The notes: a model not told the origin generated them from the letters alone. Numbered from the stretch's first letter, positions 7,401 through 16,760 are shown. The stretch: DNA of 19,388 bases from Desulfobacteraceae bacterium (GCA_024225895.1 JAAEMC010000029.1:1-19388), one strand, 5' to 3'. A program made the numbers and translations.

Positions 7401-10400
7401 AAATTAAAAGAGGTGACACTGGTGCTTTTGGGCAGAACTGCTTTGCCGCCCAAAGAAACCTGGCCGGACTACCTTGATAAAACCGGCCAAAAAGACAAAT
7501 CAGCAACTATTATCCGCAAGCTTGCAAAGCTCTCGCAAACAGGCGCCCGTATTGTAAACATCTTTTGTGATGTCTCGGATATGGGTGCCATGGAAACAAC
7601 CTTTGATAATATCCGCAAAGAATACGGCCAGGTCAATGGGGTAATCCACTGTGCGGGCAATGCCGGAGACGGATTTATTTTCAGAAAGGATGAAGCCACG
7701 TTTAAAGATGTCCTGCTGCCCAAAATCCACGGGACATTTATACTGGACCAATTGACCCGCCGGGACAACCTGGATTTTTTTGTCCTGTGCTCTTCTTTGA
7801 CCGCCTTGTTCGGCGCACCGGGGCAAAGCGATTATACCGCAGCCAATGCCTATCTGGATGCCTATTCTTTTTACCGTAAAAAGAAAGGTCTGCCATCTCT
7901 TTCCATTAATTGGGCAGGCTGGAAAGAAACCGGCATGGCCTTTGAGCATGATGTTTTGGATGGGCAGCCGGCCCTTTCCAACCAGGAAGGCTGCGCTGTA
8001 TTCGAAATGCTCTTGTCATATAGCGGAGCTCAGGCCATTGTCACTGCAGGACAGCGGCTGGATCAGATAACTCAAATGGCTGGAACCGAAACCCAAACCC
8101 ATGAAAGCAAAACCGCAACGGCAGCGGATATCGGGCCAAAAATTGATTTGGGACAGGTGGTTGCAGGTTTTTGGTGTGAGGTCTTAGGGTATGACCGGAT
8201 TCGCAATGAAGATGATTTTTTTGATTTGGGCGGTGATTCCATCAGCGCCATGGAAATCAACAATCTGCTTTCTGAAAAATATAATATTGATATTCCCATT
8301 GACCTGGTATTTGAAAATTCAACCCTGTCGGCATTTACCGATAATATTCAATCAATCATAGCCAGCACACCGGACAAACAGGAATTGTCCAGAACCGGTG
8401 AAAGGGACTTCTACCCGGTTACGGCCGCACAGAAAAGGCTTTTTCTGCTCCACGATATCGTGGGTGATTCCACTGGATATAATTTGCCGGTGGTCTTTTA
8501 TTTAGAGAAAAAGCCGGATGTCAAAAAGCTTGAGAATGCAATTATTAAACTGATTGACCGCCATGAACCGTTGCGGACAGTTTACAGGATTGAAAATCAG
8601 GAAGTGGTACAGGCCGTTGTCAAGGATTGGCAGTTTCATCTGGATGTAGAATACGTTGATAAACACGAACTGGATTCCCGTATTAACCGTTTTTCAAAGG
8701 CCTTTAACCTTGCCGAAGCCCCCCTTTTACGGGCACAGCTTTTACAGACTACGGAAGATGAGATGCTGCTGCTTATGGATGTGCACCACATTGCAGCCGA
8801 CGCCATGTCCATGGAGATCCTTTTTAAGGAATTGCAGCGTTTATATGGGGGAAAGAGCCTGCCTGAACTGCCGGTTACATACAAAGATTACAGCGTCTGG
8901 CAGAACGAGCAGTTTGACCGGGGGAAACTTGCCCGGGCCAGATCCTATTATCTTGGAAAATTTAAAGGGAACCTGCCTGTCTTGTCCATGAAAACCGATT
9001 TCCCGCGTCCCGGGACCATGACTTTTGAAGGGGATGTGGTTGGATTTACCGTGGATAAAGACCTTTTTGCCCGGGTGAAAGCACTGGCTTCCCAGGAAAA
9101 TACCACGCCTTTTGTCATCCTTTTAACCGCATTGTTTTTGGTGCTGCACAAACATTCAGGCCAGGAAGATATTATTGTCTCCGTAGCGGATAACGGCAGG
9201 GATAAAGCTGAACTTTCGAGGTTGGTCGGCATGTTTATTAATTATCTTGCCCTGAGAACATTCCCGGAAGATGGCAAGAAGGTCACAACATATATCCAGG
9301 AAGTCAAAGAAGTAGTGCTGGAAGGATTTGCCCACAAATTCTACCCTTTTGATGCCCTGGTCCAGGAACTGGATCTGCCAAGGGATTTAAGCAGAAACCC
9401 TTTAACCGGTATTACTTTTTCCTATATGAATTTCGGTGCCTCACTTGGTGAGGGGTCGTATCTTGAGATGGTTCCTTATAAAGGCAAGATAAAGGATTCG
9501 TCCAAATTCGATATGGCCCTGTTCGGCACAGAACATGATGACCGCGTCAGCTTTGCTTTGGAATATTATTCAGCCATATATTCCCAAGATAGTATGCAAA
9601 GGTTTGGACAACGGTATCTGGCACTGTTGGAAACTATTACGGGGGCTGCTGAAAAACCGATTTCAAGGATCAGCGCTTTACCGGCCGGGGAAAAAGCTCT
9701 CATCTTAAATACATTCAGCAAGGTGACGACAACGTATCCCAAAGAAAAAAGCCTTATGGCCCTCTTTTATGACCAAACCTGCAAAACGCCGGATAACCTG
9801 GCCGTCATCACGCAGGAAACGGCGCTGACCTACCGGGATCTGGCCGGTAAGGCCGGATGCATGGCTCATATGCTTGAAAAAGAATTTCATGCAAAGCCCG
9901 GTGATCATATTGCCATATTGATGAATGAAAGCGATCTGATGGTTCCGGTGATACTGGGCATTCTATCGGCTGGATGTGTCTATGTGCCGCTGGATCTGAC
10001 ATTTCCCCAAAACAGGATATCTTATATATTGGAGGATGCCAATTGCCGGCTTGTGGTTACGGATACGGCCGGGAAAAATGAGCTGGAGAGTCAATTCCCA
10101 CAGGTGGCCTTTGTGGATGCCCATTCATTGAACGGCTCCCGTATGACGGCTCTTGACGATACTTTCGGGATCGGCCAGAAAGGTGAAGATACCGCCTATA
10201 TCATGTACACCTCCGGCACCACCGGACGGCCAAAGGGAAGCCTGATCCGCCATCAATCAGTGGCAAGACTTGTTTTAAACACCAATTACATAAAAATTTC
10301 GGCCCGGGACAGGTTTTTAAAAACCGGCACCATTGCCTTTGACGCCTCCACTTTCGAAATCTGGGGTGCACTGCTCAACGGTGCGGGATACTGCATTCCG

Positions 10401-13400
10401 GGCGAAAAAGTCATTTTAGATATCCAGTCATTAAAAAAGAGGATCAGGGAATGGAAGATTTCTGTATCATGGTTTACCAGCAGCCTGTTTAATACCCTGG
10501 TGGATCTGGATCATGAGACAGAATCCAATTTGTTCAAAGGGCTGCGGTACGTCTTGACAGGGGGGGAAAAATTATCCGGCCGGCATGTCAGCCTGTTTAA
10601 ACACATATATCCGGATATTGAATTGATCAACGGGTATGGTCCGACAGAAAATACCACTTTTACGGCTTGCCATAAAATCAAGACGGTTCAGGGGGGAATT
10701 TCCATCGGCTTTCCCATTGCCAATACCTCTGTTTACATATTGGACGAACGCCTGGACCCGGTTCCCATTGGTGTGCCCGGTCTTATTTATACCGGGGGCG
10801 ACGGGGTGTCCAAAGGATATCTTAATCTTCCTGATCTGACCCGCCAGACCTTTATCCCCAATCCGTTTGATAAAAATGATACCCTTTACAACACAGGTGA
10901 TCTGGGCTGCTGGCATGCCGACGGCAGTATAGAATATTTGGGAAGAAAGGATTCCCAGGTCAAAATCAGGGGATTCAGAATTGAGCTTTCAGAGATTGAG
11001 AATGCATTGCTGGAACATGACGGGATCAGCAGGGCAGCTGTTTTGGCCAAAGTATTTGACAAAGACAGCGAACTGCAGATCGCTGCATACTACACAACCA
11101 GGGTGCCCTTGGACACAAGGGCGGTTATTGGTCATTTAAAACATTTTCTGCCCAGGTATATGATCCCTTCATACCTGATTTGCCTGGATGAGATCCCTTT
11201 GACCGTGAATGGGAAAACAGACCACCGAAAGCTGCCCGAGCCAAAGGATGTTGCAACATCAAAAACAGATCAAACCTCACAAACCACAACCCTGGCAGTC
11301 GATGCCAAAATTCTGGAAAAAACAGCAAAGATCTGGTCGCAGCTTTTAGATGTGGATCAGATTCAAAACAGGGATGATTTTTTTTATTTAGGGGGCCATT
11401 CTTTGAAAGCCACCCAGGCGGTATCCCGTATCAATGAGTGTTTTCAACTGGATTTCAATGTCAAAGTATTGTTTGAACATGCTTGTTTTGAAGAATTTTG
11501 TTTTCAAATAGAGAAGGCGCTTCAAAAGCAGGATGCGATTTTTCCGGTCAAGGCACTGGAAAAAATGGATGCGTATCCTCTATCATTTGCCCAGGAAAGA
11601 CTCTGGTTTTTAGACCGCTTGATCACTGAGAACCCGTTTTATAATATTACCTTTGGACTGAAATTGACCGGGAACCTCAATATTTCCGCCCTTGGAAAAT
11701 CCATTGATGAAATTGTCAGGCGTCATGAACCTTTGAGAACCTATTTTCTAAAGGAGGGTAAGGACCCGGTCCAAAAAATAGCACCGCCGGAATCGATCTC
11801 TCTTCAGCTTGAAAACTATGCAGACCTGGAAGCAGATGAAAAACAGCAGGCGGTTTTACAAACACTAACCACAGAATCTCAAAAAATATTTTCCCTTGAC
11901 CAGGCTCCCCTGATCAGGGTGAAGCTTTTACGGCTTGGAACCAAGGAACATCTGTTGTTTTTTAATATCCATCATATCGTAGCAGACGGATGGTCTATAG
12001 GTATTTTATCAAAAGAGTTGGGCGCCCTTTACAAAGCATATGCAAAACAAGAGGAATGCCCCCTTCTGGATATTGATATCCACTACCGGGATTTTGCCCA
12101 ATGGCAGATGGGCTTTTTAACAAGCCCTGCGTTTGAAAGGCAAAAGCAGTATTGGCTGAACCAGCTTTCCGGCTATGAAAAACTCAATTTTCCAACGGAT
12201 CGGCCGCGGCCTGAAATTCCCAGGTTTACCGGTGAAAATATCATGGCGTACCTGGACCCTGAACTCAAAGACAAGATTTACAGGACAGGGGAAAAAAACA
12301 GATGTTCTCCATTTATGATTCTTATGGCTGCCTTTGCAATTCTTTTATCGCGGTATTCTGGACAGGATGATGTGGTGGCGGGGACCGCCATTGCAAACCG
12401 GAATCGAAAAGAGATCGAACCTTTGATTGGTTTCTTTGTCAACACCCTGGTGCTCCGGTTTGATTTTGCAAATGGTTTGAAGGTAAATGATTTCTTTGCC
12501 CAGGTAAGGCAAGTGACGCTGGACAGCTATGCCAACCAGGATTTTCCCTTTGAGAAGCTGGTGGAAGCGCTGGTCCCGGAAAGACAGATATCAGGATATC
12601 CCATCACCCAGGTGAACCTGACCTTTCAGAATATGCCCATGGCTCCATTGGAGTTGCCGGATTTAACTTTAGAAGCAGTGGATGTTCCGGATACGTCGGT
12701 GCGGTTTGACCTGGAAATTGAATTCTGGGAGCGCGGCGACGGTATTCTGGGATGTTTCAGGTATTCAACCGAGCTTTTTAACCGGACGACCATTGAAAGA
12801 ATGATCGATCATTTTCAAATGCTTTTGAAAAATATGCTGGATAACCCGGAGGCAAACGTCTGTGAGCTTCCCATGCTCACGCTAAAGGAGGAGACCGCTA
12901 TCCATACCTTAAGCCGAAGTTCCGGCCCGGGTATTACCGAACAAAGATTGATCCCCGATCTTTTCGCTGAGCAGACTGAAAAATATCCTGATTCTTTGTC
13001 GGTGATATGTGAAGATAAATCCATGACCTACCTGGAACTGGATCTGTGTTCCAATACTGTGGCAAACAATCTGATATCAAAAGATATCGGACCGGGTACC
13101 ATGATCGGGATGTGCATGAACCGGTCCTGTGCTACCATGGTTGCCATCCTCGGGATTTTTAAATCCGGCGGTGTCTATATCCCCATTGATCCGGAATACC
13201 CCAAAGAAAGGATCTCTTACATTGTTGAAGATGCAGGCATTGAAATCATGGTTACTGAAAAGGCCCTTTTTAATAAAACTTTATTTGAAAATCATGATCT
13301 GAAATTTATTTTTCCCCAGGATTTGATTCAATCGGACCAATCCGGGAGCAACCCGGTTCATTCCCCGGCCGGTTCCCATGATCCGGCCTATGTGATTTAT

Positions 13401-16400
13401 ACATCCGGCTCCACTGGGAATCCAAAAGGGACTGCCGTTTCTTGCCAGGGTTTTGCGAGGCATTGCCTGAATGCCGGACAGGCATATGAGATTACACAAA
13501 AAGACCGGGTGCTTGCTTTTCCCTCATTAAGCTTTGATGCTTCGTTGGAAATAATTTTTATTGCATTGTTGAACGGGGCATGCGTGGTTATGCGGGGTGA
13601 TGATCTATGGACACCTGATCAAGCCATGGAACAGTTTAAAAAACATGGTATTAGTGTTGCTGATTTGCCGCCGCTTTATTTGGTGCAATTGCTAATGGCG
13701 TGGAGAGATTCAGGTGATTTGGATCTGCCTGATCTCAGGATGTTGATGTCTGGCGGAGATGTCATGGATACCCAGATTGTTGATATATGGCGGCAGTCCT
13801 TGAGCGAAAAATTTCGTTTGCTTAATATCTACGGTCCCACAGAAGCAATTATTACTGCCCTGACCTATGAAGTAGAAGTCAGCAGCGGCGGATCAAGCCG
13901 GATAAATGGCATCCCCTTAGGGCGGCCCTTAAATGGCCGGCGGGCGTATGTCTTTGATAAACATAACCAAATGGTGCCCATCGGCATTCCCGGCGAATTG
14001 GTCCTGGGAGGCGATGGAATAGCACAAGAATATTTAAATCTGCCTGAACTTACTTTTGAAAAGTTCATTCAAAGCCCGTTTCCTGACCAGACCAGTGGCA
14101 TGATGTATAAAACAGGAGATCTGGTTCAATGGCGCGAGGACGGCAATTTGGAATTTTTAGGCCGGATTGACAATCAAGTCAAGATCCGTGGATTCAGGAT
14201 AGAACTTGAGGAAATTGAACACTGCCTGACCAATCATCCGGCAGTACAGCAGGCCGCCGTTGAAGTGAAACAGGATGCATCAGGACAAAAGCAATTGGTC
14301 GGTTACCTGGTGCCCGATATGACAGCCAATACCGGTGAAAACAAAGATCATAAAAAAGTGATACTGGACTGGCATAAAACGGTTCACGACCACTATACCC
14401 AGATGTCTGTTGAAGATTTCCGGTTCAATATCAGCGGGTGGAATTCCAGTTATACGGGCAAACCTATCCCTGAAAACGAGATGAAATTATGGGTGGATCA
14501 TACGGTTGCTCAGATTATGGATCTTGAACCCGGGCATGTGCTGGAGATTGGCTGCGGGACAGGCTTGATATTATCCAGGGTTGCACCGGCATGCCAGACT
14601 TATATTGGTATGGATTTTTCAAAAACCACGTTGCAATTTACCCGGGCAATGATTGATAAATTTTCTGATCTTTCCCATGTGTCGCTTCTTGAACAGGAGG
14701 CTGCAGATTTTAATGGTTTGGCGCCTGAATCCTTTGATACCGTGATAATTAATTCTGTCATCCAGTATTTCCCGGATAAAGACTATCTTCTCCAGGTCGT
14801 TGAAAAGGCATTGTCTGTACTGAAACCTTTTGGCACCCTATTTATTGGTGATGTCAGAAACTTGAAACTGCAGACGGAATTTTATGCCTCTGTTGAGCTG
14901 TTTAAGCAGGGGGCATCTTCAACCGTGAACCAGATTATTGAAGGCATCAACAAGGCCCGGACCAATGAAGAGGAACTCTTTGTAGATCCGGAGTTTTTCT
15001 ATTCCTTAACTAATCTGCTTCCTGATGCCGGTCATGTGGCAGCCCGGCCCAAGCCGGGAAATTATCTCAATGAAATGAGCCAATACCGGTATGATGTGGT
15101 GATTCATAAAGCTGCTGTTCTCCCCAATCCTGATATTGTTGAAGATCAGGTGGAAACCACAGACCAATTGGAAACTCTGATTTTAAAGAACCCAGGGGTA
15201 ATTATCAGAGTAAACTTACTTGCCAATAAGCGCAATGCCAGGGACCAGCTTGTCCGGCAGCGCCTGGAGGCAGCTCAGCCGGATGATTTAGCAGCTATCC
15301 TGGATAGTGATGTTGACAACGAAGAGCAACCGGGTTTGGCTCTTGATGACATTGATGCAATATGCCGCTCTTTAAACATGGTCCCGGAGTTCTTCATCGC
15401 AGGCAAGTATCATTTTGATCTGCTCGCACGGCCTGAAAATGCAGAACTGCTTGCTAAAAAGGGCGGTCAAAAATACTTGACAGATCGAAAAGCAAGTGGG
15501 CTTTTTGTTTTAACCAACCAGCCTGCCTTGGGCATTTTTATGAAGAAACTGGTCCCGGATATCCGGCAATATCTTGAAAACAGCCTTCCAAGTCACATGG
15601 TTCCGCAGTTTTTATTTGCGCTGCCGGCCATTCCTGTTCTTCCAAGTGGTAAAATAGATCGGAATGCACTGCCGGAACCATTCTCAATGGAAATTAACAC
15701 CGGGGTGGAATATGTGGAACCGGTTACCCTGCTTGAAAAGGATTTAACCCGTATTTGGCAGGAAGTCCTGGGGGTTTCAAAAATCGGAATCCTTGATGAT
15801 TTTTTCCTTTTGGGCGGGCAATCGCTTTTGGCAGTCAGCCTTGTATCCAGGATAAACAACGAGTTGGGAAAGAAGTTGCCCCTTTCTGTGCTGTTCCAGA
15901 AAACCACCATCCATGCCTTGTCGCAACACATTGAGACGGTACAGGATAGCTGGAATCCTGTTGCAGCTTTAAAAAAAGAGGGCAAGCAGCCACCCTTATT
16001 CTGTTTCTATCCTGCCGGAGGAAATATTTATTCCTATTCAGATCTGGCAACGGAACTGGATGATGATATCCCCTTTTATGCATTACAGGCAGTGGGACTG
16101 GAAAAGGGCCAGACACCCATTAAAAGTGTTGAAGAAATGGCGCAATACTATATTTCATGGATAAAAAAGATTCAGCCCCAAGGGCCCTACCGGTTATCCG
16201 GCTGGTCATTTGGCGGTATTGTGGCTTTTGAAGCTGCCTGTCAATTAAGGGCCGAAGGGGAGAAAATCGATATTCTGGCTTTGTTTGACAGTTCTGCCAA
16301 AAACTCTGAAGAGATGTTTAACCTTGATTTGGAGGACAATGCCAACTTTATGGCCGGACTTTTTGTCGAGTATGCCACACTTGACCCAAAAGAAATGCAG

Positions 16401-16760
16401 GGTATGAGCCAGGAAGAACAAATTCAGTATGTGCTTGAAAAAGGAGTAGATCAGAGCGGCCTTCATTCCCAAATGCCTTATGATCAGGCTGTCCGCTTGT
16501 TAAATGTGTTTAAAAATAATGGCCGGGCAGCGCTGGAATATGAACCCAAAAACTATGATGATGAAATCCTGTTGTTCAAGCCTGTGGCAAAATCATTGTC
16601 TGCATTTCAATATACAAAAACCGAGTCACAGGGCTGGGAGGAAGTGACCTGCGATATTAAGATTCACAAGGTGCCGGGCAAGCATGAAACCATGTTAAAC
16701 AGACCCCATGTCAAGACCCTTGCAGGAATATTGAACAATCGGTTGTTAAAAATCGGATAA
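4428..16760 (+). CDS. Hybrid PKS-NRPS: KS-DH-KR-T-C-A(Val)-T-C-A(nMT)-T-TE
   Basis: This 4110-residue megasynthase extends the chain from the previous subunit by one polyketide unit and two amino acids, N-methylates the second and releases the product. Domains by residue: KS 24-445, DH about 510-760, KR about 970-1170, carrier S1271, C 1327-1770, A 1785-2270, carrier S2325, C 2381-2825, A 2840-3750 interrupted by a methyltransferase at about 3310-3700, carrier S3799, and TE about 3840-4105. There is no AT, so malonyl must come from a separate acyltransferase not in this window. The first 23 residues precede the KS and could form a short docking segment. The ATG is fixed by the overlap with the preceding gene and an AGGAG. 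The TE shows this is the last subunit of the line. All catalytic residues checked are present except for substitutions noted under the modules. Confidence 0.97.
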   Translation: MSKKLFDLSSSKTRIEIKETSLKDIAVIGIGLRLSDYDDILSFEQDLFQKKDKICELPQQRKIDADALLAFSGQDPKAIRYMEMAYLDRIDLFDHRTFKLSPKEAEVMAPDHRLFLETATRAVEDAGYGSGKLVHTQVGVFIGARHDQTYMKTAYKAFPERAEQIFMGNVPSNLAGRISFIMDWQGPALMVDTACSSSLSAVHTACRALRNRDCDVALAGAAKIDILPVHIEDFEIQSSDYRTRAFDNDADGTGGGEGVFAVLLKPLEKALKHNDKVYAVIKGSALNQDGHGAGLTIPNAEAQARLLCSAWTDAGIDPETIRFIEAHGTGTRLGDPIEVKAITNAFEKYTQKKGFCALGTVKSNFGHLDNAAGIAGFVKAVLCLKNKKFPGLVHFKSPNSKIPFKNTPVFPATETIDLDTGKTPARCGVSSFGLSGINCHVVLEAAPADAKGKQLVNSFTKFTPQRHWIDLDKSRRTDLVAENAAVHKNFDAVFLPKRLAQTPGQSIYGFSVAKGAGWVFSEHLVNNEATLPGAAYFQMIFESCALHGLDRFPVLENLFYQQLFTVPLEKIRSGSAAPVIILKETKNGLGAQVHAKIDGQWQTFLSVGIRASQASAEPGKDIDEIKARLIPVQMPEDFDTENMSGVVSASQRWRCHQKIWKDMGECLALLELPDDYQSDLDMFSVHPALLDAAISIALIEPGFVLMSCKRVRFFQALPKKIYSHAQSIKSKSGEMVSSNVMLMDMTGKPLACFEELVSKNISSKFTAFQMIWHKTPLQDHLVPKEKIMVLGGNGLFEGCVHRDFPFDEDQTNSLIKELKISEIRHLVVAPALRHMEESTAHEMLLDWLDNNLYPLFRFIKSFATHSLSSEIKMIVLARHTFDITGDEPCLIPENASLEGFAKVVTQELKNVNCRFLDLDDGCGFQDVANEFQGFEKQDLTRTAAIRNHERFVPGFESLAQKDERLPVKEGGVYVITGGMGGMGLELASVLAKLKEVTLVLLGRTALPPKETWPDYLDKTGQKDKSATIIRKLAKLSQTGARIVNIFCDVSDMGAMETTFDNIRKEYGQVNGVIHCAGNAGDGFIFRKDEATFKDVLLPKIHGTFILDQLTRRDNLDFFVLCSSLTALFGAPGQSDYTAANAYLDAYSFYRKKKGLPSLSINWAGWKETGMAFEHDVLDGQPALSNQEGCAVFEMLLSYSGAQAIVTAGQRLDQITQMAGTETQTHESKTATAADIGPKIDLGQVVAGFWCEVLGYDRIRNEDDFFDLGGDSISAMEINNLLSEKYNIDIPIDLVFENSTLSAFTDNIQSIIASTPDKQELSRTGERDFYPVTAAQKRLFLLHDIVGDSTGYNLPVVFYLEKKPDVKKLENAIIKLIDRHEPLRTVYRIENQEVVQAVVKDWQFHLDVEYVDKHELDSRINRFSKAFNLAEAPLLRAQLLQTTEDEMLLLMDVHHIAADAMSMEILFKELQRLYGGKSLPELPVTYKDYSVWQNEQFDRGKLARARSYYLGKFKGNLPVLSMKTDFPRPGTMTFEGDVVGFTVDKDLFARVKALASQENTTPFVILLTALFLVLHKHSGQEDIIVSVADNGRDKAELSRLVGMFINYLALRTFPEDGKKVTTYIQEVKEVVLEGFAHKFYPFDALVQELDLPRDLSRNPLTGITFSYMNFGASLGEGSYLEMVPYKGKIKDSSKFDMALFGTEHDDRVSFALEYYSAIYSQDSMQRFGQRYLALLETITGAAEKPISRISALPAGEKALILNTFSKVTTTYPKEKSLMALFYDQTCKTPDNLAVITQETALTYRDLAGKAGCMAHMLEKEFHAKPGDHIAILMNESDLMVPVILGILSAGCVYVPLDLTFPQNRISYILEDANCRLVVTDTAGKNELESQFPQVAFVDAHSLNGSRMTALDDTFGIGQKGEDTAYIMYTSGTTGRPKGSLIRHQSVARLVLNTNYIKISARDRFLKTGTIAFDASTFEIWGALLNGAGYCIPGEKVILDIQSLKKRIREWKISVSWFTSSLFNTLVDLDHETESNLFKGLRYVLTGGEKLSGRHVSLFKHIYPDIELINGYGPTENTTFTACHKIKTVQGGISIGFPIANTSVYILDERLDPVPIGVPGLIYTGGDGVSKGYLNLPDLTRQTFIPNPFDKNDTLYNTGDLGCWHADGSIEYLGRKDSQVKIRGFRIELSEIENALLEHDGISRAAVLAKVFDKDSELQIAAYYTTRVPLDTRAVIGHLKHFLPRYMIPSYLICLDEIPLTVNGKTDHRKLPEPKDVATSKTDQTSQTTTLAVDAKILEKTAKIWSQLLDVDQIQNRDDFFYLGGHSLKATQAVSRINECFQLDFNVKVLFEHACFEEFCFQIEKALQKQDAIFPVKALEKMDAYPLSFAQERLWFLDRLITENPFYNITFGLKLTGNLNISALGKSIDEIVRRHEPLRTYFLKEGKDPVQKIAPPESISLQLENYADLEADEKQQAVLQTLTTESQKIFSLDQAPLIRVKLLRLGTKEHLLFFNIHHIVADGWSIGILSKELGALYKAYAKQEECPLLDIDIHYRDFAQWQMGFLTSPAFERQKQYWLNQLSGYEKLNFPTDRPRPEIPRFTGENIMAYLDPELKDKIYRTGEKNRCSPFMILMAAFAILLSRYSGQDDVVAGTAIANRNRKEIEPLIGFFVNTLVLRFDFANGLKVNDFFAQVRQVTLDSYANQDFPFEKLVEALVPERQISGYPITQVNLTFQNMPMAPLELPDLTLEAVDVPDTSVRFDLEIEFWERGDGILGCFRYSTELFNRTTIERMIDHFQMLLKNMLDNPEANVCELPMLTLKEETAIHTLSRSSGPGITEQRLIPDLFAEQTEKYPDSLSVICEDKSMTYLELDLCSNTVANNLISKDIGPGTMIGMCMNRSCATMVAILGIFKSGGVYIPIDPEYPKERISYIVEDAGIEIMVTEKALFNKTLFENHDLKFIFPQDLIQSDQSGSNPVHSPAGSHDPAYVIYTSGSTGNPKGTAVSCQGFARHCLNAGQAYEITQKDRVLAFPSLSFDASLEIIFIALLNGACVVMRGDDLWTPDQAMEQFKKHGISVADLPPLYLVQLLMAWRDSGDLDLPDLRMLMSGGDVMDTQIVDIWRQSLSEKFRLLNIYGPTEAIITALTYEVEVSSGGSSRINGIPLGRPLNGRRAYVFDKHNQMVPIGIPGELVLGGDGIAQEYLNLPELTFEKFIQSPFPDQTSGMMYKTGDLVQWREDGNLEFLGRIDNQVKIRGFRIELEEIEHCLTNHPAVQQAAVEVKQDASGQKQLVGYLVPDMTANTGENKDHKKVILDWHKTVHDHYTQMSVEDFRFNISGWNSSYTGKPIPENEMKLWVDHTVAQIMDLEPGHVLEIGCGTGLILSRVAPACQTYIGMDFSKTTLQFTRAMIDKFSDLSHVSLLEQEAADFNGLAPESFDTVIINSVIQYFPDKDYLLQVVEKALSVLKPFGTLFIGDVRNLKLQTEFYASVELFKQGASSTVNQIIEGINKARTNEEELFVDPEFFYSLTNLLPDAGHVAARPKPGNYLNEMSQYRYDVVIHKAAVLPNPDIVEDQVETTDQLETLILKNPGVIIRVNLLANKRNARDQLVRQRLEAAQPDDLAAILDSDVDNEEQPGLALDDIDAICRSLNMVPEFFIAGKYHFDLLARPENAELLAKKGGQKYLTDRKASGLFVLTNQPALGIFMKKLVPDIRQYLENSLPSHMVPQFLFALPAIPVLPSGKIDRNALPEPFSMEINTGVEYVEPVTLLEKDLTRIWQEVLGVSKIGILDDFFLLGGQSLLAVSLVSRINNELGKKLPLSVLFQKTTIHALSQHIETVQDSWNPVAALKKEGKQPPLFCFYPAGGNIYSYSDLATELDDDIPFYALQAVGLEKGQTPIKSVEEMAQYYISWIKKIQPQGPYRLSGWSFGGIVAFEAACQLRAEGEKIDILALFDSSAKNSEEMFNLDLEDNANFMAGLFVEYATLDPKEMQGMSQEEQIQYVLEKGVDQSGLHSQMPYDQAVRLLNVFKNNGRAALEYEPKNYDDEILLFKPVAKSLSAFQYTKTESQGWEEVTCDIKIHKVPGKHETMLNRPHVKTLAGILNNRLLKIG
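4497..8387 (+). other. AT-less PKS module: KS-DH-KR-carrier
   Basis: The KS has DTACSSSL with C195, HGTGT with H327 and SNFGH with H367, so it is a complete decarboxylative ketosynthase. It is followed directly by a linker ending in FTPQRHW and then a dehydratase, with no AT. The DH keeps its catalytic histidine H523 and aspartate (HPALLD, D691), but the usual glycine of HxxxGxxxxP is asparagine (HLVNNEATLP), so activity is likely but not certain. The KR has a cofactor loop GGMGGMG from 977, then S1123, Y1136 and N1140, and should reduce the beta-keto group; it shows neither a clear LDD nor the A-type tryptophan, so I do not call stereochemistry. The carrier has DLGGDSI with S1271. A trans-AT style module is the natural reading. 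Confidence 0.9.
8400..11522 (+). other. NRPS module C-A(Val)-T
   Basis: The C domain accepts the polyketide-ended chain from the PKS carrier. Its active-site motif is HHIAADA (1453-1459): the second histidine and the aspartate are kept, but the normal final glycine is alanine. The A domain has YTSGTTGRPKG at 1927 and pocket residues D1972, A1973, F1976, W2015, L2043, G2045, G2069, F2078, T2079 and K2263. This reads DAFWLGGTFK, one conservative change from the classical valine code DAFWIGGTFK. Valine is the best call, with another branched aliphatic residue possible. The carrier has LGGHSL with S2325. The A8 motif LGRKDSQVK is the same as in the Thr domain of the first protein. Confidence 0.85.
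11565..15932 (+). other. NRPS module C-A with embedded N-methyltransferase-T
   Basis: The C domain (from 2381) has HHIVADG at 2515-2521, GFFVNTLVLR and NQDFPF and looks fully active. The A domain has YTSGSTGNPKG near 2992 and pocket residues D3037, A3038, E3041, D3079, M3107, G3109, I3134, I3142, T3143 and K3742, giving DAEDMGIITK. I do not recognise this code; its two acidic residues suggest a basic or polar side chain. Between the A8 and A10 motifs is a ~390-residue SAM-dependent methyltransferase with VLEIGCGTG at 3371 and NSVIQYFP at 3442. This is the established position and signature of NRPS N-methyltransferases, so the residue should be N-methylated. The carrier has LLGGQSL with S3799. 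Confidence 0.88.
15957..16757 (+). other. C-terminal type I thioesterase domain
   Basis: This alpha/beta-hydrolase domain begins with FCFYPAGG and has GWSFGG with nucleophile S3927, LFD with D3954 and GKHE with H4086, a complete catalytic triad. It releases the finished chain from the last carrier by hydrolysis or cyclisation. Which of these happens cannot be told from sequence alone. A threonine hydroxyl early in the chain would be an available nucleophile for a lactone, but that is speculation. Confidence 0.92.

Noticed and set aside
7500..7949. 149-codon minus-strand frame inside the KR region
   Set aside because: Antisense shadow of a domain with an intact KR active site on the plus strand.
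4428..8387. A hidden acyltransferase between KS and DH
   Set aside because: The linker is only ~65 residues and has no GHSxG motif; the next recognisable fold is the dehydratase.
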